Assembly: GCA_030049565.1 (NCBI GenBank)
Contig: JASIKQ010000304.1
Location: forward strand, 1 to 9,147
Reading direction: 5' to 3'
Length of the DNA: 9,147 nucleotides
Source: Candidatus Sulfotelmatobacter sp.
GTDB lineage: Bacteria; Acidobacteriota; Terriglobia; Terriglobales; Acidobacteriaceae
The notes beneath the pieces were generated by a model. That model had not been told where the DNA came from. It saw nothing but the letters and a program-made list of their open reading frames with translations, and did no database searches. Numbering within the stretch: the first letter of the stretch is position 1; each line of letters opens with the position of its first letter. Shown here one piece after another: positions 1 through 7,526 of this stretch. Position numbers and translations under genes: made by a program.

Positions 1-1770
1 CAGAAGGAACTCGAAAAACGCCGCATCTCGAAACCTGTGGTAAAGACGCAATTGATTCCGTCACAACAGGCGGTCGCGCAACCGCCGCAAGAGTCTCGCC
101 GCACCGGCATTGAAAAGATGATGGGGGCCTCCGCCGAAGAACCATCGCAAGCTGCCAGCGGCGGAGTTCTGCACGAACCTCTGCCGGCATCAACTGAACA
201 AGAAGTGCAAGCTCCCATACTCACCGACCGCGCCGACTCCGATCACAAGCCACGCACCACCATGCCCAAGATCGCGGGCGGCTACAAACTTCCATCCAGT
301 TCCCTGCTCCAGCGTCCCAACGAGCAACAAGCGGTCGATGCCGAAGAACTCAAAATCCTTGCGCAGGTGCTCGTCGAAAAGTATGCCGAGTTTGAAGTCC
401 ACGGACAAATCACGCAAATCAATCCCGGCCCCGTCGTCACCACTTTCGAGTTCAAGCCCGACGCCGGCATCAAATACAGCCGCATCACCAACCTCACCGA
501 CGATCTCTGCCTCGCGCTCAAAGCCGAGAGCATTCTCATCGAGCGCATGCCCGGCAAATCCACGGTGGGAATTCAGGTGCCGAACCGCGAGCGCGAAATT
601 ATCTGGCTGCGCGAGAACATTGAGTCGCAGGAGTTTATGGGCTCCAGATCGCGCCTAACTCTGGCCATGGGCAAAGACATTAACGGCCGCATCGTCACCG
701 CCGATCTCAACGGCATGCCCCACCTGCTTATCGCCGGCTCGACCGGTTCCGGCAAATCCGTGGCCATCAACGCCTTCATCATGTCCATTCTCTACAAGGC
801 CACGCCCGAGCAGGTGCGGCTGATTCTGGTGGATCCCAAGCGCCTCGAACTCGGCAATTACGAAGGCGTGCCGCACCTCTACACGCCCATCATCACCGAG
901 CCTAAGCTCGCAGCCAACGCCCTGCGCAACGCTGTTCGCGAAATGGAGCGCCGCCTAAAGCTGCTCGCCGCCAAAGGCGTCCGCAACATCGACCAGTACA
1001 ATCGCCTGTTCGAGAATGGCGGAACCCCCAGCTTGTTTGAGGAAGATTCCGACGACAAGCCGATTCCTTATATCGTAATCATCATCGACGAACTCGCCGA
1101 TCTCATGATGCTCGATTCCTCAAACGTCGAAGAATCGATCACGCGCCTGGCGCAGATGGCGCGCGCCGTCGGCATTCACTTAGTGCTCGCTACGCAGCGC
1201 CCGTCGGTCGACGTGATCACCGGTTTGATCAAAGCCAATTTCCCCGCGCGGATCTCTTTCCGCGTTGCCACCAAAGTCGATTCCCGCACCATTCTCGACG
1301 CCAACGGCGCCGAAGCTCTGCTCGGTAAGGGCGACATGTTGTACCTGCCCTCGGGATCGGCGCGCGTGCATCGCCTGCACGCCCCGCTGGTCACGGAAAA
1401 AGAAATCGCCTCGGTCGTCGAATTCTGGAAGGCTCAGGGAGCAGCGGAATACCAGCAGCAATTCCTGGAAGCCCCGGCAGACGAGCGCGAAGAAAGCGCC
1501 TGCAGCGGCGAATCTGGCGCGAGTGAGGGATCAGAAGCCGGCGGCGAAGATGATCCTCTTTATCAAGATGCAGTCAAGCTAGTCGTCGAATTCGGCAAAG
1601 CCTCGACCTCGCTTCTGCAACGCCGCCTGCGCATCGGCTATGGCCGCGCGGCGCACTTGATTGACCTCATGGAGCAAGATGGAATTGTCGGCGCGGCAGA
1701 TGGGCCCAAGCCGCGCGAGGTGCTGAAACGCCCGGATTGGATCTCCGAGATCGAAGAGTCCATGCGTTAG
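1..1770 (+). CDS. ftsK: DNA translocase FtsK/SpoIIIE, 5'-truncated by the window
   Basis: This is the ATP-driven motor that pumps chromosomal DNA through the closing division septum and helps resolve chromosome dimers. The frame is open from base 1, so the GTG at 37 is probably internal and the N-terminal membrane domain lies upstream of the window. Counting from the first in-window codon, residues 1 to about 90 are a hydrophilic Pro/Gln/Glu-rich linker, and the alpha/beta motor follows. Walker A is GSTGSGKS at residues 246-253 (bases 736-759). Walker B is IIIDELADL with Asp363 (base 1087). The family signature ATQRPSVDVITG starts at base 1189. An acidic Gly/Ser/Glu linker (about bases 1480-1551) leads to a C-terminal winged-helix gamma domain (about 1552-1758) containing LLQRRLRIGYGRAAHLID, the part that reads polar orienting sequences in known FtsK. 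It ends in TAG and faces a minus-strand gene 41 bases away. The family call is secure. Confidence 0.97.
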   Translation, partial: QKELEKRRISKPVVKTQLIPSQQAVAQPPQESRRTGIEKMMGASAEEPSQAASGGVLHEPLPASTEQEVQAPILTDRADSDHKPRTTMPKIAGGYKLPSSSLLQRPNEQQAVDAEELKILAQVLVEKYAEFEVHGQITQINPGPVVTTFEFKPDAGIKYSRITNLTDDLCLALKAESILIERMPGKSTVGIQVPNREREIIWLRENIESQEFMGSRSRLTLAMGKDINGRIVTADLNGMPHLLIAGSTGSGKSVAINAFIMSILYKATPEQVRLILVDPKRLELGNYEGVPHLYTPIITEPKLAANALRNAVREMERRLKLLAAKGVRNIDQYNRLFENGGTPSLFEEDSDDKPIPYIVIIIDELADLMMLDSSNVEESITRLAQMARAVGIHLVLATQRPSVDVITGLIKANFPARISFRVATKVDSRTILDANGAEALLGKGDMLYLPSGSARVHRLHAPLVTEKEIASVVEFWKAQGAAEYQQQFLEAPADEREESACSGESGASEGSEAGGEDDPLYQDAVKLVVEFGKASTSLLQRRLRIGYGRAAHLIDLMEQDGIVGAADGPKPREVLKRPDWISEIEESMR

Positions 1771-1811
1771 GACTTTGTTTTGAAAGAGCGCCGTCGCGCC
1801 ACCTGCATACC

Positions 1812-2048
1812 CTAATCCTGCGCCTCACGCGCTTCCTTGCCGCGCCATGAGCGCAGGTTCACGGCGTATAGACCAATGCAGAACACGTTTGCGGGGATGA
1901 AGCCAAATTGTGCGGTACGGAAGCCAATCAGGCAGACGACGGCGCTATTTACCGCTGCCAGAATCCATCCCTCCCAGCAGCGTTTTCCAATCAGAATGGT
2001 GGAAAGAATTGTAAGCACACAGGACAGATAATCCAGACGAAGCAGCAC
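1812..2048 (-). CDS. small membrane protein, PnuC-like triple-helix type (78 aa, GTG start)
   Basis: This is a short, strongly hydrophobic protein. The frame could extend upstream to an ATG at 2165, but those 39 extra residues are Cys/Arg/Pro-rich and look non-coding. The GTG at 2048-2046 sits 6 bases behind a perfect AGGAGG (minus strand, 2060-2055), so I take it as the start. From there the protein is 78 aa, with hydrophobic segments at about residues 4-19, 26-42 and 45-62 and a charged C-terminal tail (RSWRGKEAREAQD). The segment FRTAQFGFIPANVFCIGLYA, with its W/N/Y-rich character, resembles one half of PnuC-type vitamin transporters or similar three-helix units. That similarity is by eye only, and no substrate can be assigned. 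The gene is convergent with ftsK and divergent from the histidine kinase, so it is probably transcribed alone. Confidence 0.66.
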   Translation of the reverse strand: MLLRLDYLSCVLTILSTILIGKRCWEGWILAAVNSAVVCLIGFRTAQFGFIPANVFCIGLYAVNLRSWRGKEAREAQD

Positions 2049-2272
2049 TGCAACCCTCCTCGACGATGCGAGTATGCAACAGGGAGGACATCTTTTCAGT
2101 GATCTTTCGCACGGGGGAAGTAACGAAGGTGCACATACAAAAGTTCGAGCCTGACGCGACTTCATTCTGAGTCCTCATTTAGACAACAAGACAACCCATC
2201 TTTCGCATCCCCGCACTCGACGCTGCGGTATCATGCGAATCATCCCAGCAAAACCTCTGGGCAAGCAATGCC
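2049..2272. other. divergent intergenic region
   Basis: These 224 bases separate the minus-strand membrane protein gene from the plus-strand histidine kinase, so promoters for both should lie here. I found no clear -35/-10 pair, sigma-54 (-24/-12) element or operator-like repeat on either strand. Minus-strand frames cross it but look non-coding by composition. Confidence 0.5.
2054..2061 (-). promoter_or_regulatory. Shine-Dalgarno site deciding the GTG start at 2048
   Basis: On the minus strand the sequence GAGGAGGG lies directly before TTGCA and GTG, with 6 bases between AGGAGG and the start codon. This is the best ribosome binding site in the window. It supports a 78-residue product over the 117-residue frame that begins at 2165. 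Confidence 0.7.
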
Positions 2273-4141
2273 ATGACGTTTCGCCGCAAACTGCTGGCTG
2301 TATTCGCGCTCACCGTGGTTCTATCGGTGGCCTGCGTTACGTGGCTGATTTCCGCGGTGACGAGACGCGCCTTCGCTCGCAGTGAGCAAGAGCGAACCTC
2401 AGCTCTAATAACGCAGTTCCGGCGGGAGTTCAACCGCCAGGGCGAAGAAGTCGTACGCCGTGTCGAAGCAGTCGCCGCGTCTGACGCCGCAAACCGCATG
2501 GCTTTGGCGCTCAACCGCAAGCCCTCCGATTCCGGACCCTACTTCGAGTCGGCGAAAACGGCCGCGGAAAATGCCCAGCTAGACTTCCTCGAATTCGTCG
2601 AGAGCGACGGAAACATTGTCTCCTCCGCGCAGTCACCCTCTAATTTTGGATATCCAGAAGTCGCCGTTTCCAGCTTTCCCGCAGCCGCGCGCGAAGGAGC
2701 CTTCCTCAAGCAGGAATCCTTACCGGATGAAACCACGCTCGGCCTCTTCGCCGTGCGCACTACTCGCGCCGGAGAACATCCAATCTACGTCGTCGGCGGC
2801 CGCCGCCTGGATAAGTCTTTCCTTGCCGCGCTGGACGTGCCTGCAGGAATGAGAATCTTGCTCTATCAGAACCGCGGCGAACGTTTCTCGACGGAATCGC
2901 TGCTCGATCCCGCCTCCGCCACGAACGCGCAATCGTTGCAAAAGCTGGAATCTCTGACCGGCGCCGTGCGTCAATCCAGGCAGGAAGCAACTGCTCTGGT
3001 GCACTGGTCCAGCGATGCCACCGAAGACGAACTCTTCCACGCAATCCCGCTCATGGGAGCAGGTGAGGGCAACAATCGTCCTCTGCTTGCGATCCTGCTG
3101 ATGGGCAACTCACGCCGTCCTTACATCGAGTTGATGCACCGCATCCGCTCGGCTGCCTTGATGGTCGCAACCGGAGGAATTCTTCTGGCCATTCTTCTCA
3201 GCAGTTGGTCAGCAGCGCTGGTCACGCGTCCGGTCGAGCAATTAGCCGAGGCCGCACGCGAAGTGACTGCCGGCAATTGGAACGCTCGTGTCGAGGTCGC
3301 CGGCAGCGATGAACTCGCCCAACTTGCCGATTCTTTTAACCGCATGACGTCCCAATTGCTCGCCCAGCGCCAACGCCTGGTGCAGGCCGAGCGCGTCGCC
3401 GCATGGCGCGAACTGGCGCGGCGTTTGGCCCACGAGTTGAAGAATCCCTTGTTCCCCTTGCAGCTTACGCTGGAAAACTTGATCCGCGCCCGCCAGCAGA
3501 ATCCAGATCAGTTTGATGAAGTCTTCCGTGAGAGTTCAAGAACGCTGTTGGCGGAAATCGCAAACCTGAAAGGAGTCATCGCCAGATTCAGCGAGTTCTC
3601 CAGGATGCCGCAGCCGCAGTTGCAGCGGGTACAGGTGAATGAAGTCGTGAGGGGCGTCGCCAAGCTATTTCAGGCGCAATTCGAGTCTCCCGGGCAGATC
3701 CGGGGAGATGCGCTCCGGCATACTTCCAAACAGGCGAAGATAAGCTGCGATCTGCAACTCGACCCTCATCTGGAAACCGTGGCTGCCGATCCAGAGCTAT
3801 TGCATCGCGCTCTCTCCAACCTGGTGCTGAACGCCATCGATGCGATGCCGCAAGGTGGCAAGCTGACCCTGCGCACTCAAAACGCAGACGGCAAGGTGCT
3901 GATCGAGGTTGCGGATTCGGGATCGGGCCTGACGCAAGAAGAATGCGAACGGATATTTACTCCCTACTACACCAGCAAGGAGCACGGAACCGGACTCGGG
4001 CTGGCCATAGTGCAGTCGGTGGTCAGCGATCATGGTGGAAGCATTCGTGTACAGAGCGAGCAGGGACGCGGAACCTGCTTTGTAATCGAATTACCGAGGG
4101 CGGCTGATACGCTACAAACCAGAGCCGCGGGAAAAACATAA
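2273..4141 (+). CDS. membrane sensor histidine kinase, NtrY-like (HAMP-HisKA-HATPase)
   Basis: This 622-residue sensor kinase autophosphorylates on His and should pass the phosphate to the response regulator that follows. Residues 7-29 form TM1. Residues 30-293 are a predicted extracytoplasmic sensor with no motif I can name, possibly Cache-like. TM2 is 294-316, followed by HAMP at about 317-366 with no PAS domain after it. The H box is RRLAHELKNPLFPLQLTLE with His387, a pattern close to NtrY/NtrB-class kinases. The N box is LSNLVLNAIDAMPQGG (Asn520), G1 is DSGSGL (548-553), the F box is IFTPYYTSKEHG and G2 is GTGLGLA (572-578). All catalytic elements are present. Classical NtrY has more membrane helices and a PAS domain, so the match lies in the kinase core and the partner, not the full architecture. 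The ATG at 2273 has no good Shine-Dalgarno. The stop is 10 bases before the regulator's start, indicating one operon. Confidence 0.93.
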   Translation: MTFRRKLLAVFALTVVLSVACVTWLISAVTRRAFARSEQERTSALITQFRREFNRQGEEVVRRVEAVAASDAANRMALALNRKPSDSGPYFESAKTAAENAQLDFLEFVESDGNIVSSAQSPSNFGYPEVAVSSFPAAAREGAFLKQESLPDETTLGLFAVRTTRAGEHPIYVVGGRRLDKSFLAALDVPAGMRILLYQNRGERFSTESLLDPASATNAQSLQKLESLTGAVRQSRQEATALVHWSSDATEDELFHAIPLMGAGEGNNRPLLAILLMGNSRRPYIELMHRIRSAALMVATGGILLAILLSSWSAALVTRPVEQLAEAAREVTAGNWNARVEVAGSDELAQLADSFNRMTSQLLAQRQRLVQAERVAAWRELARRLAHELKNPLFPLQLTLENLIRARQQNPDQFDEVFRESSRTLLAEIANLKGVIARFSEFSRMPQPQLQRVQVNEVVRGVAKLFQAQFESPGQIRGDALRHTSKQAKISCDLQLDPHLETVAADPELLHRALSNLVLNAIDAMPQGGKLTLRTQNADGKVLIEVADSGSGLTQEECERIFTPYYTSKEHGTGLGLAIVQSVVSDHGGSIRVQSEQGRGTCFVIELPRAADTLQTRAAGKT

Positions 4142-4146
4142 GGAAG
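4141..4146 (+). promoter_or_regulatory. Shine-Dalgarno site for the CTG start of the response regulator
   Basis: AGGAAG begins on the last base of the kinase stop codon and lies 5 bases before CTG at 4152. It is the only ribosome-binding-like sequence placed to give a complete receiver domain. No ATG, GTG or TTG occurs in this frame between the upstream stop at 4083 and that point. Confidence 0.6.
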
Positions 4147-4151
4147 TCACT

Positions 4152-5546
4152 CTGCCCACCAAAGCAAATCTGCTGGTTATCGACGATGACGCCAATACTC
4201 TGGCGTCTCTGGCCCGGGCGTTTCGCCTGGCCGGGCATGAAGCCACCGTCTGTGACAGTCCCACGAAAGCAATCGAGTTAGCCAAAGCACAAAACTTCGA
4301 TGTGATCCTCTCCGATGTCGTTATGCCCGCAAAGAACGGCCTGATGTTACTGGAGGACTTGAAAGCCCTGGGCATAATCGCACCGATCGTTATGATGTCA
4401 GGCCAGGCGGATATCGAAATGGCGGTCAAGGCGACTCGCTTGGGCGCCATCGATTTTCTGGAGAAACCAATCTCCACCGAAAAACTCTTACTGACCGTGG
4501 AGAACGCGCTCAAGCTCCGCCGGCTTGAGCGAGAAAACCGCCAGCTCAAGCAACGGTTGGGCAAACACGAAATCATCTGGCAGGGCGCAGCCATGCAGCG
4601 CGTAATGGCACAAGTAGAACGCGTCGCCGCCAGTGAAACCCGCGTGTGTATCCTGGGCGAGACCGGCACGGGAAAAGAATTGGTCGCTCGAACCATCCAC
4701 GAACGCAGCCCACGTGCGAGTGGAGCGTTTGTGACTCTAAATTGCGCAGCCGTTCCCGCCGAGTTGATCGAATCGGAACTGTTCGGCCACGAGAAAGGCT
4801 CGTTTACCGGGGCTGCGGGACGGCATATCGGCAAGTTCGAACAGGCCGATCACGGCACCATCTTTCTCGATGAGATCGGCGATATGCCCTTGCCCATGCA
4901 AGCCAAGTTGCTGCGCGTGCTGGAGGAAGGTGAAGTCGAGCGCATCGGCGGCGACAAACCGATCGCCGTCGACGTACGGGTGCTGGTGGCGACGCATCGC
5001 GATCTCGAAGCTCGCGCGCGCGAAGATAAATTTCGTCAGGATCTCTTTCATCGGATTTACGTATTCCCTTTGCTTCTGCCTCCATTGCGCGAGCGCCGCG
5101 AAGACATTCCAGCTCTCGTTGCTCATTTCGCTGCCCAGGTCGGCACGCAAAACGGATGGAAGCCAATTCCCTTCAGCGCCGAAGCAATCGAAGCGTTGCA
5201 ATCTCACGCGTGGCCCGGCAATGTTCGCGAGCTACGCAACATGGTCGAGCGCTTGATGCTGCTGGCGACATCGGGCGAGGTCGATGTAACGACTGTGCAG
5301 CTGGCTTTGCCGAAGCACAGCGCTGATTCGGGCTCCTCTGCATTTGTCTCGGGATCACTAGCCGAGCGCGTCGACGCTTTCGAACGGCAAGTAATCCTGG
5401 ACGAGTTGAAGCGCAGCCATTCCAATGTCACACTTGCAGCCAAGTCGCTCGGGTTGGAGCGCAGCCATCTTTACAAGAAGGCGGAGCAGTTGGGCATCGA
5501 CTTGCGCGCCCTGCGGCGAGAACAGGAATCGACGCGACCCGAATGA
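4152..5546 (+). CDS. sigma-54-dependent response regulator, NtrX-like, probable CTG start
   Basis: This is a transcription activator of the NtrC/NtrX class, which uses ATP hydrolysis to open promoters bound by sigma-54 RNA polymerase. The first ATG (4302) would cut off half of the receiver. Reading from CTG 4152 gives [13 protein letters not shown] and a whole receiver: acidic pocket Asp11-13, phospho-acceptor Asp48 in LSDVVMP, Ser83 and Lys105. The product is 464 aa. The AAA+ domain (about 146-375) has Walker A GETGTGKE (169-176), the sigma-54 contact loop as GSFTGA (216-221; the commonest form is GAFTGA) and Walker B IFLDEIGD (Asp240, Glu241), followed by [12 protein letters not shown] and [11 protein letters not shown]. 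The Fis-type helix-turn-helix at 425-449 contains [11 protein letters not shown], which is typical of NtrX. It sits 10 bases after the kinase gene, its likely partner, and directly upstream of the pilus cassette. The class is certain. The exact NtrX orthology and the start are less so. Confidence 0.93.
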   Translation: MPTKANLLVIDDDANTLASLARAFRLAGHEATVCDSPTKAIELAKAQNFDVILSDVVMPAKNGLMLLEDLKALGIIAPIVMMSGQADIEMAVKATRLGAIDFLEKPISTEKLLLTVENALKLRRLERENRQLKQRLGKHEIIWQGAAMQRVMAQVERVAASETRVCILGETGTGKELVARTIHERSPRASGAFVTLNCAAVPAELIESELFGHEKGSFTGAAGRHIGKFEQADHGTIFLDEIGDMPLPMQAKLLRVLEEGEVERIGGDKPIAVDVRVLVATHRDLEARAREDKFRQDLFHRIYVFPLLLPPLRERREDIPALVAHFAAQVGTQNGWKPIPFSAEAIEALQSHAWPGNVRELRNMVERLMLLATSGEVDVTTVQLALPKHSADSGSSAFVSGSLAERVDAFERQVILDELKRSHSNVTLAAKSLGLERSHLYKKAEQLGIDLRALRREQESTRPE

Positions 5547-5589
5547 GGGTTGACACTCCCTCCCATTCCAAGGCAGGCCGCACCGCCGA

Positions 5590-6195
5590 ATGTTGATCCC
5601 GATACTTGAAACTTCCCCATTTCTATGTGAAAATCCGCTCCAGCAGGGCGTTTGGAGGGCTTTGAAGCCGATCATATTGGGGCTGGCGGTCGCCTTGGCG
5701 CTGATAGCCGGATGGACGGACTGGCGCAGCCGCCGCATTCCCAACTGGCTCACGGTTCCGGCATTTGTCGCCGGCGTGGCTGTTAACGCACTGGCGGGCG
5801 GATGGCCCGGGTTAAAGACTTCCCTGCTTGGCGCAGTGCTCGGTCTGGTGGTGCTCTTACCGTTCGTCTTATTACGCGCCTTGGGGGCAGGCGACTGGAA
5901 GCTGGCGGGCGCTCTGGGATCGTTTGTTGGCCCGGGAGTGCTCGCCGATTTGTTGGTGGGCTCGATCTTTGTGGCCGGCATCATGGCGCTCGCACTGGTG
6001 ATTTACAAGGGCCGCGTCAGAGAGACCTTTCGCAATATCGGGCACATGCTGGGGGCAATGTTCAGGTTGCGGATGCCGGGCGAGGCGGTTTCGCTGGATA
6101 ACCCGCAGTCGCTGAAGGTTCCCTATGGGGTAGCATTGGCTTTTACTACCGTTCTGTTTGGAGTGTTGAGTTTTTGGGGAGCGCGAGGCCGATGA
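5590..6195 (+). CDS. cpaA: prepilin peptidase, A24 family (CpaA/TadV type)
   Basis: This membrane aspartyl protease removes leader peptides from Flp-type prepilins and TadE/F pseudopilins. Counting from ATG 5590, the first catalytic Asp is Asp44 in GWTDWRSRRIPNW and the second is Asp102 in GAGDWKL, the GxGD motif of the family. Several hydrophobic segments surround them. At 201 aa, or 177 from the alternative TTG at 5662, it is the short form that lacks the N-methyltransferase domain, as is usual in tad loci. The start is uncertain. ATG 5590 lacks a well-placed Shine-Dalgarno, and its first 24 residues do not look like protein. TTG 5662 has GGAGG only 3 bases upstream but gives a typical N-terminus leading straight into TM1. 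The stop overlaps the next reading frame as ATGA (6192-6195). The two TadE-like proteins just downstream are the obvious substrates. Confidence 0.93.
   Translation: MLIPILETSPFLCENPLQQGVWRALKPIILGLAVALALIAGWTDWRSRRIPNWLTVPAFVAGVAVNALAGGWPGLKTSLLGAVLGLVVLLPFVLLRALGAGDWKLAGALGSFVGPGVLADLLVGSIFVAGIMALALVIYKGRVRETFRNIGHMLGAMFRLRMPGEAVSLDNPQSLKVPYGVALAFTTVLFGVLSFWGARGR
5606..5634 (+). promoter_or_regulatory. possible sigma-70-type promoter before or inside the 5' end of cpaA
   Basis: TTGAAA (5606-5611, 5 of 6 to consensus) and GAAAAT (5629-5634, 4 of 6) are separated by 17 bases. Transcription would begin near 5641, just ahead of a GGAGG (5654-5658) and a TTG codon at 5662 in the prepilin peptidase frame. 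If real, the pilus cassette has its own promoter and cpaA starts at 5662. The match is by eye and such sequences can arise by chance. Confidence 0.3.
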
Positions 6196-6890
6196 AGCAG
6201 TACAGCGATCACAATCGAAGTAAAACCGCAGCGGCTGGAAGTCGCACGGATTTTCCCCGCCTTGCGCCGTCGGTCGGCGCGCCTCCAATCGCTCCGTGCT
6301 GCTCAAGGCAGCCTCAAAGGCCAAAAGCCGTGGCCCTTCCATTTTCCAGCATGCAGCTAAATACGCAGGGCCAGGAGACCGTGGAAGCCGCTCTGGTTCT
6401 GCCTTTGCTCTTCATGGTATTGATAGCGATCTTCTGGTTCGGCCAGGCGTTCAGAATTTACGGCACGATTACGCAGGCGGCTCGGCAAGGAGTGCGGGCG
6501 GCGGTGGCTCCCGTATGCTCAACCTGCAAGGCCACTTCCACCACCAGCGGAAACACTCCGGTGCAGGATGCCATTGCCGCCGTCGATAACACGCTGACCG
6601 CAGCGCATCTGAATACCAGCCAAGTGAAGCTACCGGCGACCGCTCCGTCCTTTCTGGGTTGCACAAGCGGAACTGCTGTGTCATGCGATAGCAGCATACC
6701 CGGCAACAATATTTGCCTGCAGGCCAATGTGCAGCTCTCAACCAACACCGGCGGGTCGCCCGGCACTTGTGGAACCGTGGTCAGCTTCGGCTATCAGTAT
6801 CCCTACCACTTCCAGATTCCCTACACGTCGCTGGATTTAGGCAACATCACGCTTCCTGCACAGGCGCAGATGCGACTGGAGACGCAGTGA
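6192..6890 (+). CDS. tadE: TadE-like pseudopilin with class III signal motif
   Basis: This is a minor pilin-like protein of the Flp/type IVc pilus system, held in the inner membrane by one N-terminal helix and processed by the prepilin peptidase. The motif TQGQETVEAALVLPLLFMVL fits a class III leader: cleavage after Gly (base 6369) puts Glu at +5 (base 6384), followed by a hydrophobic helix. The ATG at 6192 overlaps the peptidase stop and has GGGGAG 10 bases upstream. It would, however, add about 53 hydrophilic, low-complexity residues before the motif. GTG 6330 (14-residue leader) or ATG 6351 (7-residue leader) would be more usual for the family, and I keep 6192 only because of the overlap. 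The exported part has six Cys, including CSTC, suggesting disulfides. The C-terminus is TLPAQAQMRLETQ. It overlaps the next gene by one base. Confidence 0.85.
   Translation: MKQYSDHNRSKTAAAGSRTDFPRLAPSVGAPPIAPCCSRQPQRPKAVALPFSSMQLNTQGQETVEAALVLPLLFMVLIAIFWFGQAFRIYGTITQAARQGVRAAVAPVCSTCKATSTTSGNTPVQDAIAAVDNTLTAAHLNTSQVKLPATAPSFLGCTSGTAVSCDSSIPGNNICLQANVQLSTNTGGSPGTCGTVVSFGYQYPYHFQIPYTSLDLGNITLPAQAQMRLETQ
6878..6881 (+). promoter_or_regulatory. ribosome binding site of the second TadE-like gene, inside the first
   Basis: GGAG lies 8 bases before the ATG at 6890, which itself shares its first base with the TGA of the preceding gene. This arrangement is typical of translational coupling and fixes the start of the second TadE-like protein. 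Confidence 0.5.
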
Positions 6891-7465
6891 TGGCACGATC
6901 CCATTTCTCGGGTGCGGCGGCGCTGGCGCGCAGGCTTAGGGATGGCCGCGCCTCGCAGATCGTCGAGTTTGCCCTCTCTTTGCCATTGCTGGTTGTCTTT
7001 GTGGTGGGCATTTATGATTTCAGCGGGGCGGTAACGCTCAAGCAGAAGTTGACCAACACGGCGCGAGAGGGCGCGCGTATAGCAGCTTCGGACCCAGCCA
7101 GCGATCTTGCCGACCCGTCTTCTGTGCCGGTTTCAGTCATGGACGCGTATTACGTGATCGATAGCTACATTCTTGCCGAGCAGATGAGCGACTGTGGCCT
7201 TTCCGCAGCTACGCCGGCACTGAGCGGGACACTGACCTGGACCTCGACCGCGTCCGGCTGTCCCGGAGGAACCAGCTTGACCTTGACCATCAACCGCGGC
7301 TGCTGGGCCACGGAGAGCAACGGCACGGTCGATGCCGTCAATACTTGCGTGACCATTAAATATCCTTATAAGTGGCGATTCACGGGCGTGAGCGGATTGT
7401 TCGGCAATAGCTTCACGCCCACTAGCAGCATTACAACTGCGGCCGCCGCGTTTAACGAGAATTGA
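6890..7465 (+). CDS. second TadE/TadF-like pseudopilin
   Basis: This 191-residue protein is of the same class as its neighbour. The hydrophilic leader MARSHFSGAAALARRLRDGR is followed by ASQIVEFALSLPLLVVFVVG. Cleavage after Ala21 places Glu26 at +5, as required for class III prepilins, and the next 20 or so residues form the membrane and assembly helix. The sequence after it, LKQKLTNTAREGARIAA, is the conserved post-helix segment of TadE-like proteins. The rest is an exported Thr/Ser/Gly-rich domain with four Cys. A frame open further upstream (from 6713) overlaps the first TadE gene and is not used, because the ATG at 6890 has a suitable GGAG and a one-base overlap with the preceding stop. 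It probably acts with the first TadE-like protein as a minor subunit or assembly factor. Calling it TadF rather than a second TadE cannot be decided here. Confidence 0.88.
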   Translation: MARSHFSGAAALARRLRDGRASQIVEFALSLPLLVVFVVGIYDFSGAVTLKQKLTNTAREGARIAASDPASDLADPSSVPVSVMDAYYVIDSYILAEQMSDCGLSAATPALSGTLTWTSTASGCPGGTSLTLTINRGCWATESNGTVDAVNTCVTIKYPYKWRFTGVSGLFGNSFTPTSSITTAAAAFNEN

Positions 7466-7526
7466 GGGTGTCGCGGGATTTGACAAGATCTGGCGGGAAT
7501 CGAGCGATGAGGATCCTTAACCGAGC

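Noticed and set aside
4112..4834. 240-residue minus-strand frame opposite the response regulator
   Set aside because: Ser/Arg/Ala-rich low-complexity translation with no domain, fully antisense to a gene with clear conserved motifs.
5546..5562. AGGG...CCCT as a terminator after the regulator
   Set aside because: The stem is only 4 bp and no T-run follows.
5550..5578. Exact TTGACA (5550-5555) after the regulator as a promoter
   Set aside because: The -10 position holds GCAGGC, which is GC-rich and unlike TATAAT.
5547..5661. Sigma-54 (-24/-12) promoter for the pilus cassette
   Set aside because: No GG-N10-GC with surrounding TGGCAC/TTGC consensus was found, although the upstream regulator is of the sigma-54 activator class.
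7480..7508. Exact TTGACA (7480-7485) before tadG as a promoter
   Set aside because: At 16-18 base spacing there is no acceptable -10 (AGCGAT at best), so the hexamer alone is not enough.
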